A stretch of 64,000 nt of DNA, from positions 62,001-126,000 of the forward strand of contig NZ_LQIX01000054.1 in the NCBI RefSeq assembly GCF_001500045.1. Direction: 5' to 3'. Shown here in pieces: positions 53,185-60,757 of the stretch. Below the pieces are notes generated by a model, which worked only from the letters and a program-made list of their open reading frames with translations, was not told the DNA's origin and did no database searches. The position numbers and the translations under genes were made by a program. This DNA comes from Mycobacterium sp. GA-1199 (GTDB lineage: Bacteria; Actinomycetota; Actinomycetes; Mycobacteriales; Mycobacteriaceae). Positions within the stretch are counted from its first letter, which is position 1. Each line of letters begins with the position of its first letter.

Positions 53185-53768
53185 TTGTTACCCAGCATCG
53201 ACAGCGCCGCCCGCAACGCGGTCGACTGATTGGCTTCGGGGTCGTTGGCCAGCACCTTGTCGGTGGCCTCCTCCGCCTGTTTGGCCGCGAACCCGAGCCC
53301 GACCAGCGCCTCCACCACCGGGCCGCGCACCACATTGCCCGTTGCCGTCGCCGCGCCCGACGGGGAGACGGCGCCCACCTTGTCGCGCAGGCTCAACGCC
53401 ATCAACTCGGCGGTCTTCTTGCCCACCTTGGGAATCCGGGTCAGCGCGGTGATGTCGGCGTCACCGATGGCCTGGCGCAAGGTCGGCCCGTCGTACATCG
53501 CCAGCGCGCCGAGCGCGATGCTGGGACCGATTCCGGACACCCCGAGCAGGGTCAGGAACAGGTCGCGCGCGTCGCCGTCGGCGAAGCCGTAGAGCGTCTG
53601 GGAGTCCTCGCGCACGATCATCGCGGTGATCAGCCGGGCCTCGGTGCCGCGGCGCAGGGTGGCCAGCGTCGACGGGGTGGCCATCACCTTGTAGCCGACT
53701 CCGCCGGCCTCGATCACGACGTGGTCGAGTGCGATGTCGAGAACCTCACCGCGAACGGATGCGATCAT
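53181..53768 (-). CDS. ruvA: Holliday junction DNA-binding protein RuvA
   Basis: A 195-residue protein that binds the four-way junction and loads RuvB. MIASVRGEVLDIALDHVVIE is the OB-fold start; helix-hairpin-helix motifs are GVSGIGPSIALGAL and IPKVGKKTAELM; the C-terminal domain binds RuvB. ATG 53768 overlaps the ruvC stop (ATGA). Confidence 0.98.
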   Translation of the reverse strand: MIASVRGEVLDIALDHVVIEAGGVGYKVMATPSTLATLRRGTEARLITAMIVREDSQTLYGFADGDARDLFLTLLGVSGIGPSIALGALAMYDGPTLRQAIGDADITALTRIPKVGKKTAELMALSLRDKVGAVSPSGAATATGNVVRGPVVEALVGLGFAAKQAEEATDKVLANDPEANQSTALRAALSMLGNK

Positions 53769-54331
53769 CGTGCCGCCTTCGCTTTGGCCTTGAGCGTGGC
53801 CTTGTACTTGCGTTGTTGTTCGGCGGCCAGCGCCTCGGCCGCCGACATCCGGGCGATCATCGGGGCCCGCCAACAGTGGCAGATCGCGAGGGCCAACGCG
53901 TCGGCGGCGTCGGCCGGAGTCGGTTTGGCCTGCAGTGCAAGGATTCTGGTGACCATCGCGGTCACCTGGGCCTTGTCGGCGTTGCCGTTGCCGGTGACCG
54001 CCGCCTTGACCTCGCTGGGCGTGTGGAAGTGCACGTCGATGTCGCGGCGGGCGGCGGCGAGCGCGATCACGCCGCCGGCCTGGGCGGTGCCCATCACGGT
54101 CGAGACATTCTGCTGGGAGAAAACCCGCTCGATCGCGATCACGTCGGGTTTGTGGGTGTCCATCCAGTACTCCACGGCCTCGCTGATCGCCAGCAGCCGC
54201 CGGTGCAGCGGATCGCCCGACGGGGTGCGGACAACGTCCACGTCGAGCGCGGTGACCTGTCGGCCTGTACCGCCCTCGATGACGGACAGCCCGCAGCGCG
54301 TCAACCCGGGGTCGACTCCCATCACCCGCAC
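53765..54331 (-). CDS. ruvC: Holliday junction resolvase RuvC
   Basis: A 188-residue endonuclease that cuts Holliday junctions symmetrically. VMGVDPGLTRCG carries the first catalytic aspartate, AIERVFSQQNV the glutamate, and PADAADALALAICH the C-terminal aspartates. GTG 54331 was chosen because AGAAGG precedes it and it matches the M. tuberculosis start; an in-frame GTG at 54352 would overlap the SOS-like site. It is the first gene of ruvCAB. Confidence 0.97.
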   Translation of the reverse strand: MRVMGVDPGLTRCGLSVIEGGTGRQVTALDVDVVRTPSGDPLHRRLLAISEAVEYWMDTHKPDVIAIERVFSQQNVSTVMGTAQAGGVIALAAARRDIDVHFHTPSEVKAAVTGNGNADKAQVTAMVTRILALQAKPTPADAADALALAICHCWRAPMIARMSAAEALAAEQQRKYKATLKAKAKAAR

Positions 54332-54344
54332 GTCCGGCCCTTCT

Positions 54345-54360
54345 GTGAACACTTGTTCGA
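54345..54360. promoter_or_regulatory. SOS-like LexA box upstream of ruvC
   Basis: On the minus strand TCGAACAAGTGTTCAC matches TCGAAC-N4-GTTCGA at 10 of 12 positions. A TAAGCT -10 hexamer (54362-54367) lies one base upstream, so the box covers the likely transcription start. From memory, M. tuberculosis ruvC is also SOS-controlled. Confidence 0.75.
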
Positions 54361-54406
54361 GAGCTTAGCCGCCCGGATGCGCGGTGCTCGGCAGGGACAC
54401 GCCCGC

Positions 54407-54549
54407 TCACATCACGAACTGGCCGCCGCGACCGCCCACAGTGATCTCCAGCGCGATCTCGCTCATGCGGCCGTTCGACCTGTTCCACCCGGCCACCACC
54501 GCCTGCTGATCTGCCACTCGGTGCCGCGTGTGTCGCGTACCACTGCCAC
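54407..54549 (-). pseudogene. Possible frameshifted small gene upstream of ruvC
   Basis: From GTG 54549 the frame reads MAVVRDTRGTEWQISRRWW, then stops at 54463. A -1 shift in a G run continues as WNRSNGRMSEIALEITVGG and ends with TGA at 54407. The start resembles small mycobacterial membrane proteins, such as the one at 55912-56244 (VTDPDGETVTVRRWWW). It is probably a degraded gene or an indel; support is weak. Confidence 0.3.
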
Positions 54550-54675
54550 CCGCCAATTGTGCTTGTGAGAAGGCCGAATCCGCGTGCGGCGCCCCGAAGC
54601 AGATGTTTCTTTGCGCGGCAACACGGTTACGCGTCAGAGGACCTGATCCCGATTCGTGGAGTTGACCTCATTCCC

Positions 54676-55905
54676 ATGCCCGACGAGACCGAACTGCAGA
54701 CCGCAAGCAACCTCGCCGTCACCCTCGCGTGGGCGGCTGGAGCGATCGCCGCCGTGTACGTGTTCGGGGTGGTGCTGACGTGGCTGATGGCACGCGTCAG
54801 CCGCCGCAGTGCGCTGATCAAGGACATCGAGGTGCTCACCCGCAAGCCCGTCCGCATGCTGCTGATGGTGATCGCGGCGACGGTCGCGGTGCGACGGACG
54901 TCGGACGCCGCGGATTCGTGGCGCGGGTGGGTGGACCACTGGCTGCTGATTCTGATGATCGTCTCGATCACCTGGCTGGCCACCGGCTTTGTCCGCGTCG
55001 CCGAGAGGCGCATGATCGCTCGTTACGGCGGGGGTGGTGAGGAGATCTCGGACGCCGACCGGCTGTGGCGCCGGGTTCGGACGCAGGTGACGGTGCTGCG
55101 CAGGCTCGCGATCGCGATCGTCGTCATCCTCGGCGGTGCGGCGATCCTGATGACGTTCCCGTCGTTCTCCGACATCGGCACCACGGTCTTCGCCTCCGCC
55201 GGTGTGTTGTCGGTGGTCGCCGGCCTGGCCGCGCAGACGTCGCTGGGCGCGGTCTTCGCCGGGATGCAGATCGCGTTCTCCGGGGCGATTCGCGTGGGTG
55301 ACATCGTCCAGCTCGAGAACGGGCAGTGGTGGGGCCGGATCGAGGAGATCACGCTGACCTATGTCGTCGTGCGCATCTGGGATGAGCGCCGGCTCGTGTT
55401 GCCGTCCACCTACTTCACCACCGAGCCGTTCGAGAACTGGACCCGCAGCGCCACCGAGATCATGGGCACCGTCGAGTTCGACGTCGATTTCAACGTCCCG
55501 TTCAACGACATGCGCGCCGAGCTGGACCGGCTGCTGGCCGAAAGCGACCTCTGGGACGGCCGGCGCGGCGTCCTGCAGGTGACCGACGCGGTCGGCGGTG
55601 TGGTCCGCGTGCGAGTGGTGGTCAGTGCGCACAACGCCGGTGCACTGTACGACCTGCAGTGCGCAGTCCGCGAAGGACTTGTCGACTGGGTGCAGCGCAC
55701 CGGCGGCGTCGTGCCGATCCACCGCATTCAGCCCGCCGAAGCGGCTCCCGAACCTCAGACGGGTGGCGAGGTCGCCGGCGAGACCAAGCGCGTGGCGGCG
55801 GGGATGTTCTCCGGCAGCCCCGAGGCCGAGGAGCGCGCCAAGGCGTTCGATCACACCATCGACTGCGACGACGACGAGCTCGTGCGGTCCAACGGCAGGG
55901 GCTGA
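54676..55905 (+). CDS. Mechanosensitive ion channel (MscS) family protein
   Basis: A 409-residue membrane protein. About four N-terminal hydrophobic segments precede the MscS core. The pore helix is ASAGVLSVVAGLAAQTSLGAVFAGMQIAFSGAIRVGDIV (about residues 172-210), followed by the beta domain WGRIEEITLTYVVVRIWDERRLVLPSTYFTTEPFENWTR. It probably releases solutes under osmotic downshock. The long acidic tail is family-variable. ATG 54676 was chosen as the first codon before the TM region; the frame is open to 54559. Confidence 0.9.
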   Translation: MPDETELQTASNLAVTLAWAAGAIAAVYVFGVVLTWLMARVSRRSALIKDIEVLTRKPVRMLLMVIAATVAVRRTSDAADSWRGWVDHWLLILMIVSITWLATGFVRVAERRMIARYGGGGEEISDADRLWRRVRTQVTVLRRLAIAIVVILGGAAILMTFPSFSDIGTTVFASAGVLSVVAGLAAQTSLGAVFAGMQIAFSGAIRVGDIVQLENGQWWGRIEEITLTYVVVRIWDERRLVLPSTYFTTEPFENWTRSATEIMGTVEFDVDFNVPFNDMRAELDRLLAESDLWDGRRGVLQVTDAVGGVVRVRVVVSAHNAGALYDLQCAVREGLVDWVQRTGGVVPIHRIQPAEAAPEPQTGGEVAGETKRVAAGMFSGSPEAEERAKAFDHTIDCDDDELVRSNGRG

Positions 55906-55911
55906 CGCGCC

Positions 55912-56244
55912 TCAGGACGCCGCGGGCTGCTCGACCGGATCGAGCGGGTATGTGCCCGCCTGCACGGACGCCGCGATCTCGTGAATACGCTCGCCGGACC
56001 GGCGCCAGCCGCGCACGCGTTCGCTGCCGACCCGCAAGCCGTCACGTTCGATGACGATCTTCCACGAGAGGCCGAGCCACTTCAGTGCCAGCCAGATTGG
56101 CCACATCACCATGAACGGCAGCATGAGCAGGAAGAAGAACGTGTCCAAGGTGTCGAATCCGGTCTGCCACGGCAGGGTGCGCCACCACCAGCGCCGCACC
56201 GTCACTGTTTCGCCGTCCGGGTCGGTCACCGTCACCCTGGCCAT
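55912..56244 (-). CDS. Small membrane protein of unknown function
   Basis: A 110-residue protein with an N-terminal soluble strand (VTDPDGETVTVRRWWWRTLPW), one long hydrophobic segment (about residues 35-60) and a cytosolic tail, WKIVIERDGLRVGSERVRGWRRSGERI. GGAGG precedes ATG 56244. This layout is common in mycobacteria, but no function is known. Confidence 0.75.
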   Translation of the reverse strand: MARVTVTDPDGETVTVRRWWWRTLPWQTGFDTLDTFFFLLMLPFMVMWPIWLALKWLGLSWKIVIERDGLRVGSERVRGWRRSGERIHEIAASVQAGTYPLDPVEQPAAS

Positions 56245-56276
56245 GCAGCGGCCTCCGCTCGTTGAAGTGTCATCCC

Positions 56277-56282
56277 GATAAT
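56277..56282 (+). promoter_or_regulatory. -10 element of a probable leaderless promoter for the SnoaL-like gene
   Basis: GATAAT plus six bases leads to ATG 56289. The element lies between divergent start codons at 56244 and 56289. Confidence 0.5.
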
Positions 56283-56288
56283 GAGCCA

Positions 56289-56690
56289 ATGACGTTCAGC
56301 GGGCCGGCCGAAGACAGACAACTCATTCGAGAGCGCCTCGAAATCTACAGTGACGCAGTCACCCGCAAGGACCGTGACACGTATCTGGCCTGCTGGACAG
56401 AGGACGGGCGCAGGACCGGTTCGGGCGGGGAGTGCCATGGCAAGAGCGAACTGCGCGACCATTGGGACGGCATCTTCGGAGCCATCGAGCAGATGGCGTT
56501 CCTCACCCAGATGGCGTCGCTCGCGGTGCGTGGTGACCGGGCCGAGGCACGGTCGTACTGCCTGGAATTCATGAAGCTGCGCGACCAACCGGTCCGCCAG
56601 TTGGTCGGCGAGTATGTCGACGAACTGGTGCGCGTCGACGGGACCTGGCTATTCGCCCACCGCCACTACCGCGTGGCCCTGACGGTCTAG
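56289..56690 (+). CDS. SnoaL-like / nuclear transport factor 2 family protein
   Basis: A 133-residue cone-fold protein. LIRERLEIYSDAVTRKDRDTYLACWTEDG is the usual SnoaL_4/NTF2 opening helix, and GTWLFAHRHYRVALTV the closing strand. Members may be isomerases, hydrolases or binding proteins; the activity is unknown. ATG 56289 was chosen for its position 6 nt after GATAAT. Its stop is 3 bp from the convergent yebC stop. Confidence 0.85.
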   Translation: MTFSGPAEDRQLIRERLEIYSDAVTRKDRDTYLACWTEDGRRTGSGGECHGKSELRDHWDGIFGAIEQMAFLTQMASLAVRGDRAEARSYCLEFMKLRDQPVRQLVGEYVDELVRVDGTWLFAHRHYRVALTV

Positions 56691-56693
56691 CCT

Positions 56694-57452
56694 TCAGTCC
56701 TCGGCGTCGAGTTCGGCGGCGACCTCGTCGGGAATGTCGATGTTGGTGTAGACGTCCTGGACGTCGTCGAGGTCTTCGAGCGCGTCGACCAACTTCATGA
56801 TCTTGCGCGCGCCGTCGACGTCCAGCGGCACCGTCACCGAGGGTACGAATCCGGCCTCGGCCGACTCGTAGTCGATACCCGCATCCTGAAGCGCCGTGCG
56901 CACCGCAACGAGATCTGTTGGCTCGCAGATGATCTCGAAAGAATCACCGAGATCGTTGACATCCTCGGCGCCGGCGTCGAGCACCGCCATCAACACGTCG
57001 TCCTCGGTGAGGTCGTTCTTGTCGAGGGCGATGACACCCTTGCGCGAAAAGAGGTAGGACACCGAACCGGGGTCGGCCATGCTGCCGCCGTTGCGCGTCA
57101 TCGCCACGCGCACCTCGCCCGCGGCCCGGTTGCGGTTGTCGGTGAGGCATTCGATCAGCACCGCGACGCCGTTGGGGCCGTAGCCCTCGTAGGTGATGTT
57201 CTGGTACTCGGCGCCGCCGGCTTCCTCACCGCTGCCGCGCTTGCGGGCGCGTTCGATGTTGTCGTTGGGCACCGACGACTTCTTGGCCTTCTGGATCGCG
57301 TCGTACAGCGTGGGGTTGCCCGCCGGGTCGCCGCCGCCCACACGCGCTGCGACCTCGACGTTCTTGATCAATTTGGCGAACATCTTGCCCCGGCGGGCGT
57401 CGATGACGGCTTTCTTGTGCTTGGTGGTGGCCCACTTGGAATGGCCGCTCAT
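56694..57452 (-). CDS. yebC: YebC/PmpR family DNA-binding regulatory protein
   Basis: A 252-residue protein of the universal YebC family. MSGHSKWATTKHKKAVIDARRGKMFAKLIK is the invariant start (split at no gap); DPAGNPTLYDAIQKAKKSSVPNDNI and EGYGPNGVAVLIECLTDNRNR follow. Members regulate transcription and, in recent work, help translation through proline-rich stretches. It lies near ruvC as in most bacteria. Confidence 0.96.
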   Translation of the reverse strand: MSGHSKWATTKHKKAVIDARRGKMFAKLIKNVEVAARVGGGDPAGNPTLYDAIQKAKKSSVPNDNIERARKRGSGEEAGGAEYQNITYEGYGPNGVAVLIECLTDNRNRAAGEVRVAMTRNGGSMADPGSVSYLFSRKGVIALDKNDLTEDDVLMAVLDAGAEDVNDLGDSFEIICEPTDLVAVRTALQDAGIDYESAEAGFVPSVTVPLDVDGARKIMKLVDALEDLDDVQDVYTNIDIPDEVAAELDAED

Positions 57453-57536
57453 GCAGGTAGTACCTCTCCGTGCGCTTTCGTGCGCCAAGTTTCGTGCGCT
57501 GAGTCCGCCCGACGAGTCTACGTGGACGTTTGTGCC

Positions 57537-58010
57537 CTACCGAACCGCGTCTGGCGACGTCAGCGCGATGACGCGGTAGCCGACGGCGGCCGGCCAGCCG
57601 ATGTGGCCGTGCACGTGCAGCTGCAGCCATGTCGGCGCGCCGGACGGGTCGTCGGTGAACGTCACGGCCGCGTCGACGATCGCGCCGGTCTCACCGGAGG
57701 CCTGCAGAACCACCGATACGGACAGCGTCGCGTCGGCCAGCGAGACCCGGTTGTACGGGAGGCTGTCGGGGAGGAAGAACGACGCCGAGAAGTTCGGCGT
57801 GCGGATGCCTTTGGGCGCGTTCGGTGCTCTGCGCAACGCCAGACCGGACACTTGCGGTTTGCCGTCGAACCAGGCGGTGCCGCTGTACTCGGTGCGCCGC
57901 GCGTCGGCGCCATTGGTCAGCGTGACCAGAGTGTCGATGCGCGGTTGCGGCTCGACTTCGACCATCGTCATCGCGGCGTTCCCGTCCTGCGGCGCTGTTA
58001 GGTCCGACAC
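57537..58010 (-). CDS. Conserved protein of unknown function
   Basis: A 157-residue soluble beta-rich protein (for example LSVSVVLQASGETGAIVDAAVTFTDDP and LQLHVHGHIGWPAAVGYRV) that I cannot assign. GTG 58010 is the longest supported start; an in-frame ATG at 57971 is possible. The start is only 40 bp from the divergent acyl-CoA dehydrogenase, across a strong palindrome with a TAAGAT hexamer facing each way, so both genes are likely controlled together. Confidence 0.65.
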   Translation of the reverse strand: MSDLTAPQDGNAAMTMVEVEPQPRIDTLVTLTNGADARRTEYSGTAWFDGKPQVSGLALRRAPNAPKGIRTPNFSASFFLPDSLPYNRVSLADATLSVSVVLQASGETGAIVDAAVTFTDDPSGAPTWLQLHVHGHIGWPAAVGYRVIALTSPDAVR

Positions 58011-58020
58011 ATTACTTCGC

Positions 58021-58048
58021 CGCTATCTTACTCCGCAGTAAGATAGCG
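58021..58048. promoter_or_regulatory. Operator palindrome covering divergent -10 elements
   Basis: Perfect 12-base arms CGCTATCTTACT (58021-58032) and AGTAAGATAGCG (58037-58048) flank CCGC. Each arm contains TAAGAT read outward; the right one (58039-58044) is exactly 6 nt from ATG 58051. No regulator gene is adjacent. Confidence 0.78.
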
Positions 58049-58050
58049 TC

Positions 58051-59262
58051 ATGTCCTTCTCGCTTGAACTCTCGCCGGATCTCGTCCACGTCCGGGACTG
58101 GGTGCACGAATTCGCCGCCGACGTCGTCCGCCCCGCCGCCGCGGAGTGGGACGAACGCGAGGAGACTCCGTGGCCGATCATCCAGGAGGCCGCGAAGGTC
58201 GGCTTGTACTCGATGGAGTTCTTCGCCGAGCAGGCCGGCGAGCCGTCCGGTCTGGGCATGCTCGTCGCGTTCGAGGAGATGTTCTGGGGCGACGCGGGTA
58301 TCGCGCTGTCGATCCTGGGCACCGGCCTGGCGGCGGCGTCGCTGGCCGCCAACGGCACCCCCGAGCAGATGGGCGAATGGCTGCCGCAGATGTTCGGCAG
58401 CGTCAACGAACCGAAGGTCGCGTCGTTCTGCTCGTCGGAACCCGGTGCCGGTTCCGACGTCGGCGCCATCCTCACCCGCGCCCGCTACGACGAGGCCAAA
58501 GACGAGTGGGTGCTCAACGGCACCAAGACCTGGGCGACCAACGGCGGCATCGCCGAGGTGCACATCGTCGTCGCATCGGTGTACCCCGAACTCGGCACCC
58601 GCGGGCAGGCCACGTTCATCATCCCGCCGAACACCCCCGGCTTCCGGCAGGGTCAGAAGTTCCTCAAGCACGGCATCCGCGCCTCGCACACCGCCGAGGT
58701 GGTGCTCGAGGACGTGCGCATCCCCGGCAACCTGATCGTCGGCGGCAGGGACAAGTTCGAGGAGCGCATCGCCCGGGTGCGCGAGGGCAAGAGGTCCAAG
58801 AGTCAGGCGGCGTTGGCGACGTTCGAGCGCACGCGGCCCACGGTCGGCGCGATGGCGGTCGGCGTGGCGCGCGCGGCCTATGAGTACGCACTCGACTACG
58901 CCCGTCAGCGCGAGCAGTTCGGCCGCAAGATCGGCGAATTCCAGGCCATCGCGTTCAAGTTGGCCGATATGAAGGCCCGCATCGACGCCGCCCGGATGCT
59001 GGTCTGGCGGGCCGGTTGGATGGCGCGCAACGGCAAGGCGTTCGAGAACGCCGAGGGTTCGATGGCCAAGCTGGTGGCCAGTGAGACCGCGGTCTACGTC
59101 ACCGATGAGGCGATCCAGATCCTCGGCGGCAACGGCTACACCCGCGAGTACCCGGTCGAGCGGATGCACCGCGACGCCAAGATCTTCACGATTTTCGAGG
59201 GCACCAGCGAAATCCAGCGCCTGGTGATCGGCCGCGCGGTCACCGGCCTCGAGATCCGCTGA
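58051..59262 (+). CDS. Acyl-CoA dehydrogenase
   Basis: A 403-residue FadE-type flavoprotein. SSEPGAGSDVGAIL and LNGTKTWATNGG form the middle domain. RQREQFGRKIGEFQAIAFKLADM and QILGGNGYTREYPVERMHRDAK are in the C-terminal bundle, and IFEGTSEIQRLVIGRAV carries the catalytic-glutamate block of the short/medium-chain class. ATG 58051 follows TAAGAT by six bases, so the mRNA should be leaderless and the palindrome over the promoter should allow tight control. Confidence 0.93.
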   Translation: MSFSLELSPDLVHVRDWVHEFAADVVRPAAAEWDEREETPWPIIQEAAKVGLYSMEFFAEQAGEPSGLGMLVAFEEMFWGDAGIALSILGTGLAAASLAANGTPEQMGEWLPQMFGSVNEPKVASFCSSEPGAGSDVGAILTRARYDEAKDEWVLNGTKTWATNGGIAEVHIVVASVYPELGTRGQATFIIPPNTPGFRQGQKFLKHGIRASHTAEVVLEDVRIPGNLIVGGRDKFEERIARVREGKRSKSQAALATFERTRPTVGAMAVGVARAAYEYALDYARQREQFGRKIGEFQAIAFKLADMKARIDAARMLVWRAGWMARNGKAFENAEGSMAKLVASETAVYVTDEAIQILGGNGYTREYPVERMHRDAKIFTIFEGTSEIQRLVIGRAVTGLEIR

Positions 59263-59271
59263 CCCTTCCCG

Positions 59272-59324
59272 GCGATTTGTGAGTGAAAACGTTCGGTCAG
59301 CGATCGAAATCACTCACAAGTCGC
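59272..59324. terminator. Bidirectional stem-loop terminator
   Basis: GCGATTTGTGAGTG (59272-59285) pairs with CACTCACAAGTCGC (59311-59324) with one mismatch. It begins with the same GCGATTTGTG as the hairpin at 46081. Confidence 0.65.
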
Positions 59325-59331
59325 GCGGTGA

Positions 59332-59916
59332 CTAGAGCATCGAGACGAACAGTTTGTGGATGCGGCGGTCGCCGGTCATCTCCGGGTGGAAGGCCGTCGC
59401 GAGTCGCTTGCCCTGTCGCACCGCGACGATGTGACCGGCGGCCTCGGCGAGCACCTCGACCTCCGGCCCGACGCGTTCGACCCACGGCGCGCGGATGAAA
59501 ACCGCGTGCACCGGCCCGTCGACACCGCGGAAGGCGATGTCGTCTTCGAACGAGTCGACCTGGCGACCAAAAGCATTGCGCCGCACCGTCATATCGATGC
59601 CCTTCAGCGGCGCGGCCTCGCGGCCCGTCGACCCGGCATCCAGGATCTCCGAGGCCAGCAGGATCATCCCGGCACACGAACCGTAGGCCGGCATACCGTC
59701 GGCCAGCCGCGACCGGAGGGGTTCGAGCAGATCGAGTTCGCGCAGCAGGTGACTCATCGCGGTGGACTCCCCGCCCGGGATCACCAGCGCGTCGACGGCC
59801 TCCAGTTCGCGGACCCGCCGCACGGTCGAGGCTTCCGCCCCGGCCTCGCGCAGCGCCGCCAGGTGTTCGCGGGTGTCGCCTTGTAGCGCAAGGACCCCGA
59901 CGTGCGCAGTGCTCAC
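59332..59916 (-). CDS. pdxT: Pyridoxal 5'-phosphate synthase glutaminase subunit PdxT
   Basis: A 194-residue class I glutamine amidotransferase supplying ammonia to PdxS. VGVLALQGDTREH begins the fold; IPGGEST, GSCAGMILLA (nucleophile cysteine) and AFHPEMTGD (catalytic histidine) complete it. GTG 59916 overlaps the stop of the upstream thioesterase gene (GTGA). Confidence 0.96.
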   Translation of the reverse strand: MSTAHVGVLALQGDTREHLAALREAGAEASTVRRVRELEAVDALVIPGGESTAMSHLLRELDLLEPLRSRLADGMPAYGSCAGMILLASEILDAGSTGREAAPLKGIDMTVRRNAFGRQVDSFEDDIAFRGVDGPVHAVFIRAPWVERVGPEVEVLAEAAGHIVAVRQGKRLATAFHPEMTGDRRIHKLFVSML

Positions 59917-60749
59917 GGGGTGTAGTCGCGTTTGAAGCGGGTCAGCCCCTCCTGCATGACCGCCGCCACCATCTCGCCGTACCGGTTGAAGATCTTGCCC
60001 TGACACAACGACCGGCCACCGGAGGCCGACGGCGAGGACTGGTCGTAGAGCAGCCACTCGTCGGCGCGGAACGAACGCATGAACCACATCGCGTGATCGA
60101 GCGAGGCCACCTGCAGATGTTTGCGCTCCCCGGCGTGGTGGACCTGCGCCGACCCGAGCAGCGTCAGATCGCTCATATACGCCAGCGCGCAGATGTGCAG
60201 CACATAGTCGTCGGGCAGCGGATCGCGATGACGAAACCACACCTGCTGCTGAGAAGCCTTGCCGGGCAACCGGGTCAGCTTCCCCTGCGGCACGATGCGG
60301 ACATCCCACTCGGCGAACTGGTTGAAGCCCGCGTCGTCGAACGCCTTGATCTCGGTCAGTCCCGGGCAGTCATCGGGCGGTGGCGCCACCGGCATCGCGT
60401 CCTGGTGCTCGATTCCGCTCTGGTCGGTCTGGAAGGAGGCCGACATCGAGAAGATGGTCTCGCCGTGCTGGATCGCATTGACCCGACGAGTGATGAACGA
60501 GCCGCCGTCACGCAACCGCTCGACGATGTAGACCGTCGGCGCCTTGGCATCCCCGGGACGAAGGAAGTAGCCGTGCAGCGAATGCACCTGAAATTGCGGG
60601 TCGACCGTGCGCACCGCCGACACCAGCGACTGACCCGCCACGTGTCCGCCGAAAGTGCGCTGCAGGAAACCGGATTCGGGGCTGAACACGCTTCCCCGGT
60701 AGATGTTGACCTCGAGCTGTTCGAGATCGAGGATCTGTTCGATCGCCAT
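59913..60749 (-). CDS. tesB: Acyl-CoA thioesterase II (TesB2)
   Basis: A 278-residue double-hotdog thioesterase. FGGHVAGQSLVSAVRTVD and LHGYFLRPGDAKAPTVYIVERLRDGGSF are canonical (split by a short gap), and SLDHAMWFMRSFRADEWLLYDQSSPSA is the second-hotdog active-site block. It corresponds to Rv2605c and lies between pdxS and pdxT, 8 bp after pdxS and overlapping pdxT by four bases. Confidence 0.95.
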   Translation of the reverse strand: MAIEQILDLEQLEVNIYRGSVFSPESGFLQRTFGGHVAGQSLVSAVRTVDPQFQVHSLHGYFLRPGDAKAPTVYIVERLRDGGSFITRRVNAIQHGETIFSMSASFQTDQSGIEHQDAMPVAPPPDDCPGLTEIKAFDDAGFNQFAEWDVRIVPQGKLTRLPGKASQQQVWFRHRDPLPDDYVLHICALAYMSDLTLLGSAQVHHAGERKHLQVASLDHAMWFMRSFRADEWLLYDQSSPSASGGRSLCQGKIFNRYGEMVAAVMQEGLTRFKRDYTP

Positions 60750-60757
60750 ACGGTCGG

